From Symsagittifera roscoffensis (taxonomy: Eukaryota > Xenacoelomorpha > Acoela > Convolutidae): a DNA stretch of 64,000 bases. The first letter of the stretch is position 1, and each line of letters opens with the position of its first letter. Under the pieces are notes generated by a model, which did no database searches, was not told the DNA's origin, and saw nothing but the letters and a program-made list of their open reading frames with translations. Where the stretch lies: positions 67,113,374 to 67,177,373 of the forward strand of contig NC_087065.1 in the NCBI RefSeq assembly GCF_963678635.1. Reading direction: 5' to 3'. Below, in pieces: positions 12,301-24,399 of this stretch. Both the position numbers and the translations under genes were made by a program.

Positions 12301-15300
12301 ATTTACGAATTAGCTTTACAAAAAGGTGGTTCGCACTAATACACTACGCTGCAGACTAGTGTAATTAACTTCATTGGATTATAAATGTTGAATATTGCAA
12401 ACTAGTATAGTATTCTCTCAACAAACTTTTTTTTTCAGGTAACTCCAATGACTTCCAACCCTCCGCTGGACGCAACACATTTAGCGTGACTTACTACTTC
12501 GGACTGTTTCATGTGTGTAGACATGATATCGGCAAGGTACAATTGTGATAGAATGGTCCCTCTAACAACCATTTGTGAGAGAAGGGTCCCACATCACATT
12601 AATTATAAATAATTGCACTAATTTGCAAATGACACCGTTAGAGATTGAACTCTCAATTAAATTATTCTGTGATTTTCATGTTAACTTAGCTATAAGTACC
12701 TCACATTTGGCATATTATTACCAAATTTATTCACCCTTTACTGCAGAAAAAAAACTATCGAAACTATCGAAATGTTTCTTTTTTCGATTTTCCTAATTTC
12801 TTGTTTTTTTGTGGTTGTTAAATTCTCTGCTATTCGTACAGCGACCTCCTATCCTTGTTTACGCCTTACATCGAGGTCACTAGAAAAACTAAACTTCGAA
12901 ATAATAAACTGAAAACAATGATGCACTGTATATTACATACAAGAGGTCTGCAGTTTGTTGGGACCCCCCTCTATCACAATTGTACTACCCATGGGCAAGT
13001 GTTTCATCTACTCCTTCCCAGAGACTGGCCACCTCAAGGCACTCTTCATAGCCTCCTCCTACACCCTGCTTGTTCTGTCAGTCTCTCCAATTGTGATTTA
13101 CCAGATGCAGTTCAGCATAAAGGCAGGGTGGCCACTTACCAATTATTAGTTAAATAATAAGAAACCAACTCCTCCAAAATCTGAGAGGACAGCAAAAAAA
13201 AACAAAGCTAAAAAAACCACAGGGATTTTTTTCAACTCGCATCATTTACATCGGTAAAGAATTGATATTTGAATTGATTGCAGGTTTTCATGTAGAAAAG
13301 GGGAAAAGGTAAAGTAATAAAATATCAACTAGGTACCGGAAACAAACCGCCGACATCGAGATTCAGAGTGACAATATTCAAACACTAGCCACCAATAAAC
13401 CACTTACAAAGATATAATGCTATGAACAGAAGTAAACTAGATATAATGCTATCGCGGCAAAAGTACCAACAATTAAATGAATTTGTTTTATTTGCGACAT
13501 GGGTTAGAAAATTTCTTAATAAAACACTACGCTTCGATTGTGTAAAAAAAATCGGTGATATAAGCAAACGCCTTTTAAACAATATCCTCCAAATAAATTG
13601 ATCACCCTGCTTGAAGGTGTCTAATTACATACAACTACCTCTTCTAATGCTTCACTCCGTTCTTATCATTTACGTGCTGGGAAACTATGGGAAACACAAC
13701 AGGGCCAGGGGCCACGAGTTGTCCTGGACATACCACATTTCCAGCTCCCTCTCTGCTCTGCCCTGGATAGTGTGGTACTGGTACACCCTGGAAGTGGCCA
13801 AGGAGGCCAGCAGGGCCCTCGAGGAAGAAGCCGACACGGTTAGTGTGTCACATCAGTTTAACTTGCGGATCATACTGTTTGTTCAACCCTCGCAATCTTA
13901 ACTTGATCGCACTTTCTTAAGATGAACGCGCTTTCAGAACGAACTTTCAATAGAATTCGACTTGAAACATTTGCTTAATGGGCTTACACATATATTCAAC
14001 CCTAAGAAACCATAGATTTTAAACATACAGTCCTACAACTCTTAAGGAAAATCGAGAGCACGAAGAAAATTTTGATCGACCTCTCATCAATTATTAATAT
14101 CTCAGAATGTTAAGTGTCACAATTTATGCACATGTACCCCATGTAGAACCTCCAATCTCGGCACGAGGAATCTCACATGTCCGAAGGACAGAATGCGCGG
14201 AAATTTAGTCAGCCAATCAGAATCGTTGTTTTTATAAATTCAAAGGAAATGGGTAATAAAATCAGTCAGTTTTGGCCAGCTTAAAGTGCATTGATTGGTT
14301 ATGAAGTTTCGTGCATTCAGCTCCCCATGCGGTTAGTTTGTCTTAGCTAAGATCACACATATCAAATCAGTTCTTAACATTTGAGCAAACATCTGAGCTC
14401 AATGTAAATAAGAACCTTCTACATCTTCAAACAAAATATGTCGAGGGTTGAGTAACTACCCTCAAAGTATAAACCAGATACTCGCTGTTCTAAAGTAGCT
14501 TCATATTTGAAATTTATTGAAACTTCGACTTCAATGCTTAACTTAAGAATTCAGAGATAAAACATGCATCTGCTCATGATGGTCGAGTGTACAGAGCAAG
14601 TTATGCTCAATTGATATTCTGTTAATACCAAGAACTAAGATAAATGTCAGAGGGCAAAGGTCATTTTATGGACACGCAGAACCAGGTGAGCAAGATTAGG
14701 CGGTCAAAATGAGAAACTAAGAAGAAGAACTCAAAACTGATTTTTATTTTAGGTCACTATAACTTCCAACGATGAGGGAGTCGGCTTATCATCATCATCA
14801 CAGCGGGTGAATGAAAATACAGATTTTTACTGGACACCCCCATCAAGCTCTAATTTCAAGCCTCCATCTTACGAACACGTGCTGGCCAATCAAAACGACT
14901 ACCCTTTAGTCGGAGAAGTTGATAAATTTCTGAGTGATTTCGAGATGAGTCAACGAACTCCCCCGCCAAGATACAAATTTTCTCACATGGATGCCCGCTT
15001 ATTGACGAGTGGAGCTAGCTCAAGCAGTTCTTTGCCCGTAGAGGGAAGTTCAACGTCAACTGCAAGTCCACATCAGCACGCTAATTGTTCCCGTATCGAA
15101 GAATGCCAGTGCTAACTTATTGGCAATTAACTCTTTTTCTGTAGGGCTTGAAATTTTCTTAAACATTTTTAGTTTGTGATTCTGCAATTACGTATATGCC
15201 TCAAGAAATTATACTTACAAAATAGAAACATAGCAAACAGACAGTTGAAAAAGTGTCATTTAACACAGGAAACCGAAAACAAATGGCCCACTTGTTTGCT

Positions 15301-18300
15301 GAAAAAACTTCAGCTTTTGCTATTCAAAGAAAAAATAGATGGCCTTGAGGCAGTTTGATTTCCAAGAACAATTTATGATCAATTTTTCAAATTACAATCA
15401 CCCAATTTGAAAAAAAAAATGGCCCAATAGTTAAATTAAATCCATTTCGAAACTAGAAGCCATTCAAGCTTTTTCGCGCCACTATCGCGTTCTTAAATGG
15501 AGAGCGTGGTTGGCTTTCATTTTAGCAAATGATTTGAAGAAAACTTTGAAAGAAAAAACGGCAAAAAAATCAAATTTGGCGTGAATCAAAATTTAGCCTT
15601 TTTCCTAAATAAATTTCAGCCTTTTCGAGTTTTAGTAGCAAATAATTTTAAGGAAATTTTAGAACAAATCAGAATTCAAATCGCAGAAGATCAAATTTGG
15701 CGTGAATAAATTTTCAGTCCTTTTCCTTAACAAATTTTTAGCCATTTCGATCTATATAGATGTTTTCGCTGCGGTCACTGAAACTTTGAAATTATTTGAA
15801 AAAAAATCACTTGTACAAAATTTTTTTTACATTGCTCTCGACTAATGTCCAATTTCACGAATAGACAGTCCAAAAACATATCGCAACTGTTAAATTTGCA
15901 GCCAGTGCCACTTATAGAGCGGCTATTCTTCCGACAAAACTAGGGTAGAAAAAGCCGAATAGAAAATTTACTTAGAAATTGTTGCTTGAACTATCAACTT
16001 TTAAAATTAGTTTTGAAGCTCAAGTTTTAGAGCTTTTACACCCTCCTTGCACGTACAAAAGCATAAAGATGTTTCCCCTTCAAACGATGCGACATGAAAT
16101 GATTGAGCCGATAAAATAAAGCCTAAGGCATATAAACGATAAAAAAAAATTATTTTTCGAAATTAGAGTACACAATTAAAGAACGAAACCCAATTACAGT
16201 AAAATTGAGTCAACAGTTAATTGTTTATGCCGCTGAGAAATCTAAAAATTAAAATTTACTTTGAAACTTAAATTCATTGAGCCATTTTTACGTTCTTTGT
16301 TTAATAGCGTAATTTGCCTTCATTCCAGCAAATTCAAACAGGGAAAGATCAAGTAGAGCTTAAACACATTTTATAATTTTTCATGACAAAAACGCCACAA
16401 AAATAAGTTTCTTCACTTCGTTCATTGACACTTTAACAAAACATAGTCAAAAGACAATTGGAAACGAGCCATGAACGCATGAAATAGAAAAAAATACTGA
16501 TTTTTTTGGAAAAACTTAAGTTGTCAAACTACAAAGAAAAAATATATGGCCTTAAAGCTCAATGAACTTCAAGAGCATTTTACACAGAGGCGAAGTTGGA
16601 CTTCGCATATACAAGCAAAAAGATGATGACCGATAACGCGACTGGGATAAACTGAATGAGTAACACTTTGAATCTACAACATTTTTTACGTGACGCACGC
16701 TAATTATGAGTCTACATAACTGCTAAGTGACGCAAGCTTATTAAGACGCATTGGCAGTAACAGTCAGTTTGAAAAAAGAGAAAGATCAAAGTTGAGCTCA
16801 AACACATTTTATTTTCATGACAAAAAATTTTCATGACAAAAAAACGCCACAAAAATAAGTGTCTTCACTTCGTTCATTGACACTTTAACAAAACATAGCC
16901 AAAAGACAATTGGAAACGAGCCATGAACGCATGAAACAGAATAAAAACAGATTTTTTTGGAAAAACTTAAATTGTCGAATTACCAAAAAATATATATATG
17001 AACTTGAAGCTCAGTGAACTTCAAGAACATTTTACACAGAGGCGAAGTCGGACTTCGCATACACAAGCAAAAAGATGACCGATAACATGACTGGGATAAA
17101 CTGAATGAGTAGAACTTTGAATCTACAAAATTTTTAAGTGACGCACGCCAATTATGAGTCTACATAATTGCTAAGTGACGCAAGCTTATTATGACGCATT
17201 GGCAGTAACAGTCAATTTGAAAAAAGAAGAAATTTACCAACTCTAGCGGACGCATTTCAATTTACCATGATACCGGAAAGCTAAAGTGCTATTTGTAATA
17301 TAATAGTCTGTGTTAAAATCGTTAGCATTGGCTGTACTTAATAGCTTGTTTCAGTACAAACAATGCTTAATAAGCTGTACTTAATAGGCTGTATTTAAAA
17401 GCTTGATAATGGTTATTGATCAAAATGAACACATTTTGTCGCAACAATATTTGCGACTTAGGTTGGATCAAATGATAGTGTATACTATAACACAAGCTTT
17501 GCTTGTCAAATGACTGACAATTTTTGGATAGAAATAAGCCAATTTGATTTGCTAAAATTTGAACGATAGATAAATTTTGTATTCCACTGCGTGGAAAATC
17601 TGAAAACAAAATCCACTTTCTAAACTAGCAATGGATCACATTTTTTGTGACCTTTATACTTTCGCTGTTCGATCGTGCACTTTGCGTTCCTTTCAACAAA
17701 AAAATTAACTATACAAAAAAAATCAAGTCAAATTTTAGCGTGAACAAATTTAAAGACTTTTTCCTGAAAAAAAATCACCAAGACCAATACAAGAGTAGTC
17801 ACTACGTTCACGACTCTTAGAGATAGCCAACAGACAATTGTAAAAAGTCAATGAATGCAAGAAAACGAAAAACTACAGACTCGTTTTTTTAAAAACAATC
17901 TCAAACTTTCGAACTTCAAAAATAGATGGCCTTAGAGCTGTTTAAAGTTACAGAAACAATTATGATTTAAACTTTTTTTCATAAAAGTAACCCAATTAGA
18001 GAAAACTGGATGATAAGGATCAATGTTTTACTTCGGTGAGAAATCTGATAATTAAAATCCATTTCGAAATTAGAAGTCAACCACGTTTCTTGTAGCCTTT
18101 TTAATTTTGCTGTTCAAAAGTGGAGTTTGCTTTCCTTTTAGCCAAGAAAATAAACTGAACTTAAAAAGAAATCAAAAGTAAATTTGAGACAGACTTTTCA
18201 TGAAAAAAAACCAAAAAAAATCATCACGGCCTGTATAAGAGTTTGAAATACTTTCATCGAAACGAAAGAGTCTTAAAACACAAAGAAAGAGAAATTCAAT

Positions 18301-21300
18301 AAAACATGAGAATAGGTCAGGGAAAAATAGCCTGCAAAAAAATTGCGACAGCTGCGAGAGATTTACGAGAACTCACTATTTCCGCAAAAACTCTACCTTT
18401 TAGACTCTCACGGCTCATTGCTACTAAATTGCACAATTTGTACTTATGAAAATAAGGCAGAATGGATTGCGCTTTAAAAACCCATAAAATTAAATAGCTT
18501 AAAGTACATAGTGTTGAATAGTTGAAGAAAAAAGTGCGGGCTATTCGATTATTGAGGCTCCAAATGGACCAAAAATTTAATCTAATCAGCGTACGATTTT
18601 CGAGCTATGATTTTCAATCTTAATTCTTTAAGGTTTTCGAATACTGAACATCCGAACCTTGAAGAAATCATGGTAAAAGCAAAACATACGGTGGGATTTT
18701 TCCACGCAAAGGGGGGGGGGGGGTACTGTTGCTATGTTTCCTGTATTCATATGTCCTTTTACTTTTCTTACCATTTATCGAGGGAAACCACAGAAAATTA
18801 AGAATTTCGAACTGTTTCTTTTAATTTTCTGTGGTTTTCCTCAATAAATTTATTTCAATTTTTTTTTAATTCAATTTATTCCAACCACGATAAATCTAAC
18901 AAAGATTACTATGGTCGGAACAATCTGTGCTTGATTTTGGAGCAACCGGGGTGAACTTGCTTCAACTGACCTCGTTCGGATCCAAGAACTGGGTCTTTGC
19001 GTATCTAATGAGCATGTTGGCAACCACCACCTGTCCCCACTCGTCCACGTCCACCAGGAGAGAGCAGAGTCGTCTGTAGTGCTTGTGCACCAAGTCCACT
19101 CTGTCCGGACAGAGTTGTTCGAATGCATAGATGGCACTGCCTGCCACTAGAGTAGTCTTGTCAGCTAACAGCTTCTCAATCGCCAAGATCAATTCTTCTT
19201 TCGTATCCACGTCCAGGCTGAAAAAAAAACACGAGAAAATATCAGAACAATGATCAGTACTAATGCAATATTTCGAAAAACAAAGCAAAAATGGGATACT
19301 CCTCTGAAAAACATGTCTATTTAATAAAAAAAACTTTAAAAAGGCATTCAGCATGCTCAGGGCAATTTTTCATACCATATTTACGACCAAGTTTCCAAAC
19401 CACCAAAGGCTGAAAGTTGGGATTTGGTTAACAGAACAATTTCAAATTACACTAGTTAAGTAATTACACTTTTTACTCAATTATTACACTACTTACAAGT
19501 AATAACACAATTTCAAGTACAAGTAATTACACAATTTCAAATTACACTTCTTACTCAAATTAACTACAACACTTTGTTTCTAAAAATATATCAAGCTTCC
19601 AACCTGTATAATTTAGGAATGGCGTTGGCCGCACTCTTCCGCACAAATGGAGACATATCCGCACATGCATCCTTGATAGCCAGCAACATAATTGGTGTAA
19701 TAACAGACACTCTGATACTGCTCAACACTCTCAGAGCACATGCCCTGATCAACTGATTGGGGTCCTTGAGAGCCTTCTGGAATGTGGCGACGGAAAGAAG
19801 GGCTAGATCTTGCTGCTCCTCTGCGTATCGCTCTAGATACACGTAGACTAGTTTCTTCACTTCTACGTTTTTGGAGACTACATTTTTGACCACTTGCGGA
19901 AACAATTCTCCTGCGTCTTTGCCTTTGGCGATCATCTAAACAAGCGCCACAGTTCAAAATCTTAATTGTTGCCAGTTTCCATTTAGATTACTTGTCCCAA
20001 TTTAAATCTCACTTATCCCAGAAGTTTTCCATTACCACTAAATCAATTTGACCTAACATAACCTTTGGTTACTTTTTTCATTCCACTAAGAAATATACAA
20101 TGAAAATCCACCTTTGAAACTAAAATTCCATCTCTATTTTATCCATCAGTTAGTTTTTTGAAAATTTCGCAAATGAATTTGGAGCGAACAAGAAAAATCA
20201 ATGTTAAAGCTGCCAAAATTTTTCGCGAATTAGAAAAAAAAGGCAAAAATTCTCTTCATTCTTTTATCAGCAGCTTTATAGACAACAAAAAAGTGCAAAA
20301 AAGAGGTTTTGCATGAAGAAGAATATGAAATGATTAGACATGACAGAAAATAGCGTTTACAGGATTCCAAACCGCTAGATTCGAATCAAGCTAACTACAC
20401 TTGATTGCAGCGTTGCTTGTGTAATTAGCTAGATTGAAAATGAGCTCACCCCTATGATAGTTTTCATGGCCTCCAATTTGCTGGGGTCCTTATTGCTCTC
20501 CAAGAGCTCCTTGAGATCCTCATGGCTGAAACAAATTGACAATTACAATTCAAAACGCAAAATTTCGTAACAAAATTAATGGATAATCATGAATTTGATC
20601 AGCAGTCCGCAAACTTCACAAATGATCAAGCACAACAGCTTTCAAAAATGGAGAATATTGATTTGCATTTATTGAAACGTAATGAAAAAGGGGAACTGGC
20701 TCAATTAGTTCTTTTGAAACGTGACTGAGATCATTAGAAAGATATGACTGAGAGGTAAGATTCAGTTAGATGTATAACTAAGTTGATATTTGGTAAGAAA
20801 TCGTACAAGAAAGAGATCTGAATAATTGACATATCCAGTTTTACCTGTGTTCGTCATCTATGTCATCCAAGTGACTTCAAACGAAACGAACGATTTTAAA
20901 CACTCAAACAACTTTCACAAAACATACCGTACAGCAGAAATAGACAAACAGATTGAAGAATAGATAGCACCAACAACATCAGATAAATAAAAAAAGTTAA
21001 CCAGTTCCTGTGCAAGTAGCACAGAAGGTTCCGACAACAGACAAAATTGAAGATTTTTTTCCATATTGTGCCGTTTTTAGTGCTTGTAAGAAAAAGAGAT
21101 GGACAAACAATGAACCTAGAAAAATCAATAATGGCTTCAGTTGACTTGGAGGCGCTAACTCAAGTTTCAAAATTGGTTTTTCAAGGCTAAAAAGCTAGGT
21201 GTTATCACTTTTTGCTCTTCTTACGCGCTTTACCCAATATCCGACAGGTTTTTCTCAAAAATTGGGATACTTAACTAAGATAGACTACCATGGAAAAAAC

Positions 21301-24300
21301 ACCCGAATCCAAAATTCCTCCCAGTTGTCAAATAAAGGATATATACATCTAATCAAAAGAAGTAAGATGTTTGCTCATCCGCTAAGCACAGAAAAACGCA
21401 GAAGCATAAAAAGTTAGAAAAATTTGGCTTCCTCGCAGACGAAGTAGATCTTCGCAGCAAGTGCAACGCTCGACAAAAAAGTTGAACAGAATGAAACTGC
21501 GGAGATGGCATTCTTGTTTTAATTTTAACAAGTAACCAGGATATCCGTTTGCTCTGGAAGTAGCAGAGAAAGTTCCGACCACAATAAAAAAACTAACAAA
21601 CGTTTTTTTTTCAACGCGTTTCGTTTTTGTCCGTCGTATCATGAGAGGATCTGAACGAAAGCCTAGAACCTGGGTATATTCAATAGTCATCGTAGATTAC
21701 ACATATTCGACAGATTTTCGCCGAAAAAAAAAGAATAAAAAACGTTCAATTTTTTTTTAGCAGACATTAACTTTTATTGAATTTTGTATTCCCAAAAATT
21801 CGCAAAAAAGTTTACCTTTCTATTATAAACTGATCGCTCGCCTCAGTTGTTCAAAAATAGTCTGAAAATCGAGTTATAAAACTTGAATCGAAAGATAAAA
21901 CTTTTTGGAAACTTTTAATGTCGTTCGAATCACGACTGAAAGTTCTTCAAGATGATATATCAATCGACATCCTCTAACTTGTGGTACCTGACTTTGCGTG
22001 AAAAAAAATGAAAAAAGCCTAAATACAAAACGCCTCTCCGCCACTTTCGGTGATCGGAACAATAACAAGTGAAGGCTGTGTTTAAAGCAACTGAAATGTA
22101 GGAGTGGTATATATTTGCATAACAGTAGGAGCAAATCACAGAATATTTACAACCAAAAACAAGGACAGCCGATAGTGTGCGAGCATCAAAGAACGTCCCG
22201 ACCACACTTATCTAAAAAAGGACTATTTTTTCAACAAAAAAAAGATCATTTTTCTTATTTCTTAGTCAACCTTTACAAAAAAAAACATTGTAAATTGAGC
22301 GAATTAAGTAGAAAACTGCATAGACGAGAATTTAAACAAGGAGGCGAATCGGCGCTTCAGAAACACTAGCGATAACATGACAAAAAGAGGCTCTATAATG
22401 TGCGAAAGTAAAAAGTAGAAATATTTCGTCTACTTCTCAGATTCGAACCTCTACGACCTACTGCGACCTAGATATTATGCCCCTCACGCACTAATCACTC
22501 AGCCACAGATGCTTACTTATTCACACACTCTAGCCGCAAATAAAGCAGAGAACAGATGCTTTAGAATTTCCGAAGCTACAGTGAAATTTTCAAATAAGTG
22601 CACACTTTCAATGAACACTTTTATTTGCGAGTTAGGTTTGAAAAAAAAGAAAATTCGTACTAATAAACTAACGCTCGCAAGCCTGCTAGTGTGCACATGT
22701 AGATTAATGATCGAAATAAATCATGATTACGTGTAAGTACGTTCCTCACTCGAAATAAGACAAAGCAAAATTTTTTAATCGGTTTTTCTTGACACTTGAA
22801 AATTTCAAATGTAGATCCACTCACGACAAAAGGGCTTTAATATGATACATCACTCGACCTAATCTGCTGATTTTTTGTGTAACCGTGAGATTTGCGTGGA
22901 AACTGAAACACATCGAAAGACAAAGTTCCTCCCCATTTTCAATGGTCGGAATAAAAAGCAAAAAAGACTATGAATAGCTCTAACTTATTTGTCATATTTG
23001 TTTCCAGCTGTTTTAAAACTGAATTATGATTGGCTTATATATTTGTCTCTATTGGTTATGAACTGAATTGAATATGAACTAGCAAGCCCGCCTCCAATAA
23101 TCAATTGGCTCGCAAAAAATTAGTTGTTGTTCTGATCAAGCTATCCAAGCAATGAAACTTTTAACAATTTCAAGTTTAGCCATATCGTAATTCGGTTTAA
23201 AAATTTCAAGATTTCATAAAACCAATTGAAGTTTTTCTAAGCAAGCTACTATTCAAGCTATGAAATTTGAAATACTTCGAAAAATTTCATGAAGCAAATC
23301 GGATGGGGAAACTTTAGGTTATTCTATAAAAGCTATTCAACCGATGAAACATTGAATATTTTCAAGTTGTTTCATAGAGCGAATCATTTCGCAATAAAAG
23401 TTAAAGTTTTTTTAAGCAAGCTATTAAAGCAAGTAAGAAAATCATGTTGTTTCATAGAGCGAATCAGTTGGCGAAAAGCTTTAAGTTTTTCGAAGCAAGC
23501 TATTCAAGTTTTGAAACTTTGAAACCTTTCAAGTTATTTTTTGGACCTAATCGAATCACGAAAATTCCAAGTTTTTCTAAGGAAGCTGAAAAGTTCTAAG
23601 ATTATATTGTCCTTCTCTTAAACGTTAAGCCTGCAGAACTTTTTAAACGTTGCATTACACAAAACTAAAACAATGCGCTCAGTTAAACATTGCGTCCATA
23701 GCGCATTTCGACTTTCATTTAATATGTGTCTAGGTGAAAGTTTTCAAGTCTTAATACAAGTCTTTAGTCTAGGAAACGAGTAATGGGACACTTTTAAAAG
23801 TAACACGACTCTACTAGGCCTTTATAAGTAACAATTTACGCAAGTTTATTTGATCAATATTTTTGGCAGCCTCTAAAAAAATTCAAAAGGTTGATTACAC
23901 GAAACGTATTTCCAGCACAAAAGACTTTTGAATCTAAAATTTCGAAGGTTTTATTTTGCCCTGGAACTTCTCTAAGGACAATTACATAGGACGCTTCCTT
24001 CCAGTTAAACTGGGACCTTCTGTCTCAAAAATTCCAAAACTTTCTACCAACAACTCACCTCGCGTCCATATCTGAACTAAATGCTAGTCCTCCCGAAATG
24101 GCTCTTATGTAGTTGGCATTACTGCTCATACCAGCACCGCCGGAAGACGAACTATTTGTACCAAAATTCGACATCCCCGCCATCCGATTCGATCCAGCTG
24201 GAGGTCCCCCACCACTCGACTGGGAGTAACTTGACGAGGAGTTATTACACTGGCAGTATCGACTCAAATCCGAGGGCGCACGACCCTGGACCTTTTGTTT

Positions 24301-24384
24301 TTCGGGCTCAAAAAGAGGCTTGTTGCAACACGGCTGAATATTCAGGGCAAAGTGACCAATTCCACTAGAGCCAGCTGACGTCAT
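3339..24384 (-). CDS. AP3B1: AP-3 complex subunit beta (adaptin), 14 exons
   Basis: Large subunit of the AP-3 adaptor, which sorts cargo from endosomes to lysosomes and related organelles. Exons on the minus strand: 24384-24059, 20874-20845 (30 nt microexon), 20525-20450, 19935-19604, 19217-18971, 10738-10437, 10081-9892, 9306-8953, 8547-8295, 5645-5409, 5133-4664, 4426-4148, 4014-3921, 3772-3339. All introns are GT-AG and phases agree, giving about 1207 residues. An in-frame TGA sits one codon upstream of the ATG. The adaptin N-terminal HEAT domain covers about residues 120-720 and follows human AP3B closely ([50 protein letters not shown]). A very acidic Ser/Glu/Lys hinge covers about 770-1040. 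LLTFD (about 1050-1054) fits a clathrin box. After it come only about 150 low-complexity residues and a stop, so the C-terminal appendage of human AP3B is not seen. The 109-residue first exon is an unusual Ser/Gly-rich extension. Confidence 0.93.
7155..7316. repeat. Long imperfect inverted repeat (hairpin)
   Basis: GAATAGTTCTTTGATTCCAC-CCTGACGAGAAGG on one arm pairs with CCTTATCGTCAGGGCGGAAT-CAAAGAACTATTC on the other. Arms are about 65 bp with a loop of about 30 bp. It lies in the AP3B intron between exons 8547-8295 and 5645-5409 and could be a MITE remnant. Confidence 0.65.
11443..15115 (+). CDS. Claudin/PMP22-like four-transmembrane protein nested in an AP3B intron
   Basis: Five exons on the plus strand: 11443-11743, 12439-12536, 12946-13122, 13617-13838, 14753-15115, giving about 386 residues. 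Seen in the sequence: a first membrane span at about residues 15-33; an extracellular loop with Asn-glycosylation sequons NES, NLT and NQT; GLFHVC followed seven residues later by a second Cys, like the claudin/TMEM178 GLWxxC...C signature; a second span around [19 protein letters not shown]; a third in [19 protein letters not shown]; a fourth around [11 protein letters not shown]; and a cytosolic tail of about 120 residues. The tail carries two PPxY motifs (PPSY, PPRY), known ligands of WW domains such as those in NEDD4-type ubiquitin ligases, and an acidic-serine stretch. Exon 3-4 joining needs a GC-AG intron. The start of exon 3 was chosen because it keeps phase and restores the second Cys. 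The whole gene lies opposite to AP3B inside one intron. Family is inferred; the subfamily is unknown. Confidence 0.72.
11925..12000 (-). repeat. Second type of tRNA-like SINE head
   Basis: On the minus strand, AGTGAAATACTCAATCGCTA followed by CTCAACCGGAAGATAGGCGG and TTCGAGGCCCAGC has A-box and B-box-like spacing of a tRNA. The sequence differs from the other tRNA-like families in the window. Confidence 0.4.
11995..12410 (-). mobile_element. Same hairpin/tRNA-like repeat family
   Basis: Starts with GCGAAGCTTCGCTTCGC, then the tRNA-like core CTGCGACCTAGAGATTAAGA with CTCACGCACGATCCACTGA, then the shared body (GCAGAGAACAGATGCAATG, GTGAACACTTTCCACGTTCA). It lies in intron 1 of the nested claudin-like gene. 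Confidence 0.6.
15225..15500 (+). repeat. 0.42-0.45 kb dispersed repeat, partial copy
   Basis: ACATAGCAAACAGACAGTTG start, GATGGCCTTGAGGC and CACCCAATTTGAAAA landmarks. The end is degraded into AT-rich DNA in the AP3B intron, just downstream of the nested gene. Confidence 0.6.
16345..17222. repeat. Direct duplication, period ~452 bp
   Basis: CTTCACTTCGTTCATTGACA occurs at 16411 and 16863, and the following 350 bp match closely up to GACGCATTGGCAGTAACAGT. Each copy holds the GCGAAG..GGACTTCGC hairpin end (about 16590 and 17040) of the tRNA-like family, joined to the end and start of the 0.42 kb dispersed repeat. Confidence 0.85.
17575..18262 (+). repeat. 0.42-0.45 kb dispersed repeat, head-to-tail partial dimer
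   Basis: A half copy ends at CACTACGTTCACGACTCTTA (about 17800-17820) and runs straight into a full copy starting ATAGCCAACAGACAATTG (17823) and ending near 18262. The direct junction shows that the unit can exist in tandem. Confidence 0.7.
18765..18855. repeat. Short inverted repeat (hairpin)
   Basis: GAAACCACAGAAAATTAAGA pairs with TTTTAATTTTCTGTGGTTTT across a 10 nt loop. Pairing continues weakly outwards to arms of about 36 bp. It lies just downstream of exon 19217-18971 of AP3B, inside the following intron. Confidence 0.6.
22334..22715 (-). mobile_element. Hairpin-ended repeat with internal tRNA-Ser/Leu-like domain, full-length copy
   Basis: Family member with three parts: an end region with a GCGAA...CGC-type short hairpin (22334-22365), a tRNA-like domain on the minus strand at about 22432-22507 (A-box-like TGGCTGAGTGATTAGTGCG, B-box GGTTCGAAT), and a roughly 200 bp body ending near GCTCGCAAGCCTGCTAGTGT. 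The spacing between boxes is long, as in tRNA-Ser/Leu. It is not a functional tRNA gene because the acceptor stem does not pair. Confidence 0.65.
23130..23600. repeat. Degenerate tandem repeat, ~100 bp period
   Basis: AAGCTATTCAAGC/CCGATGAAAC followed by TTTCAAGTTGTTTCATAGAG-CGAATCA and AAGTTTTTCTAAGCAAGC recurs about five times with drift. It lies in the first AP3B intron. The overlapping short ORF is a consequence of the repeat. Confidence 0.6.
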
Positions 24385-24399
24385 AACTCAACTACTTAT

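Noticed and set aside
12836-12875. Possible 34 nt exon before the second membrane span of the nested gene
   Set aside because: Including it forces a different acceptor phase and loses the C-x7-C spacing; the model without it is simpler.
18709-18722. Poly(G) runs (also near 49470 and 54418) as regulatory G-quadruplex sites
   Set aside because: Single homopolymer runs in repeat-rich introns; no evidence of function, and they may reflect assembly uncertainty.
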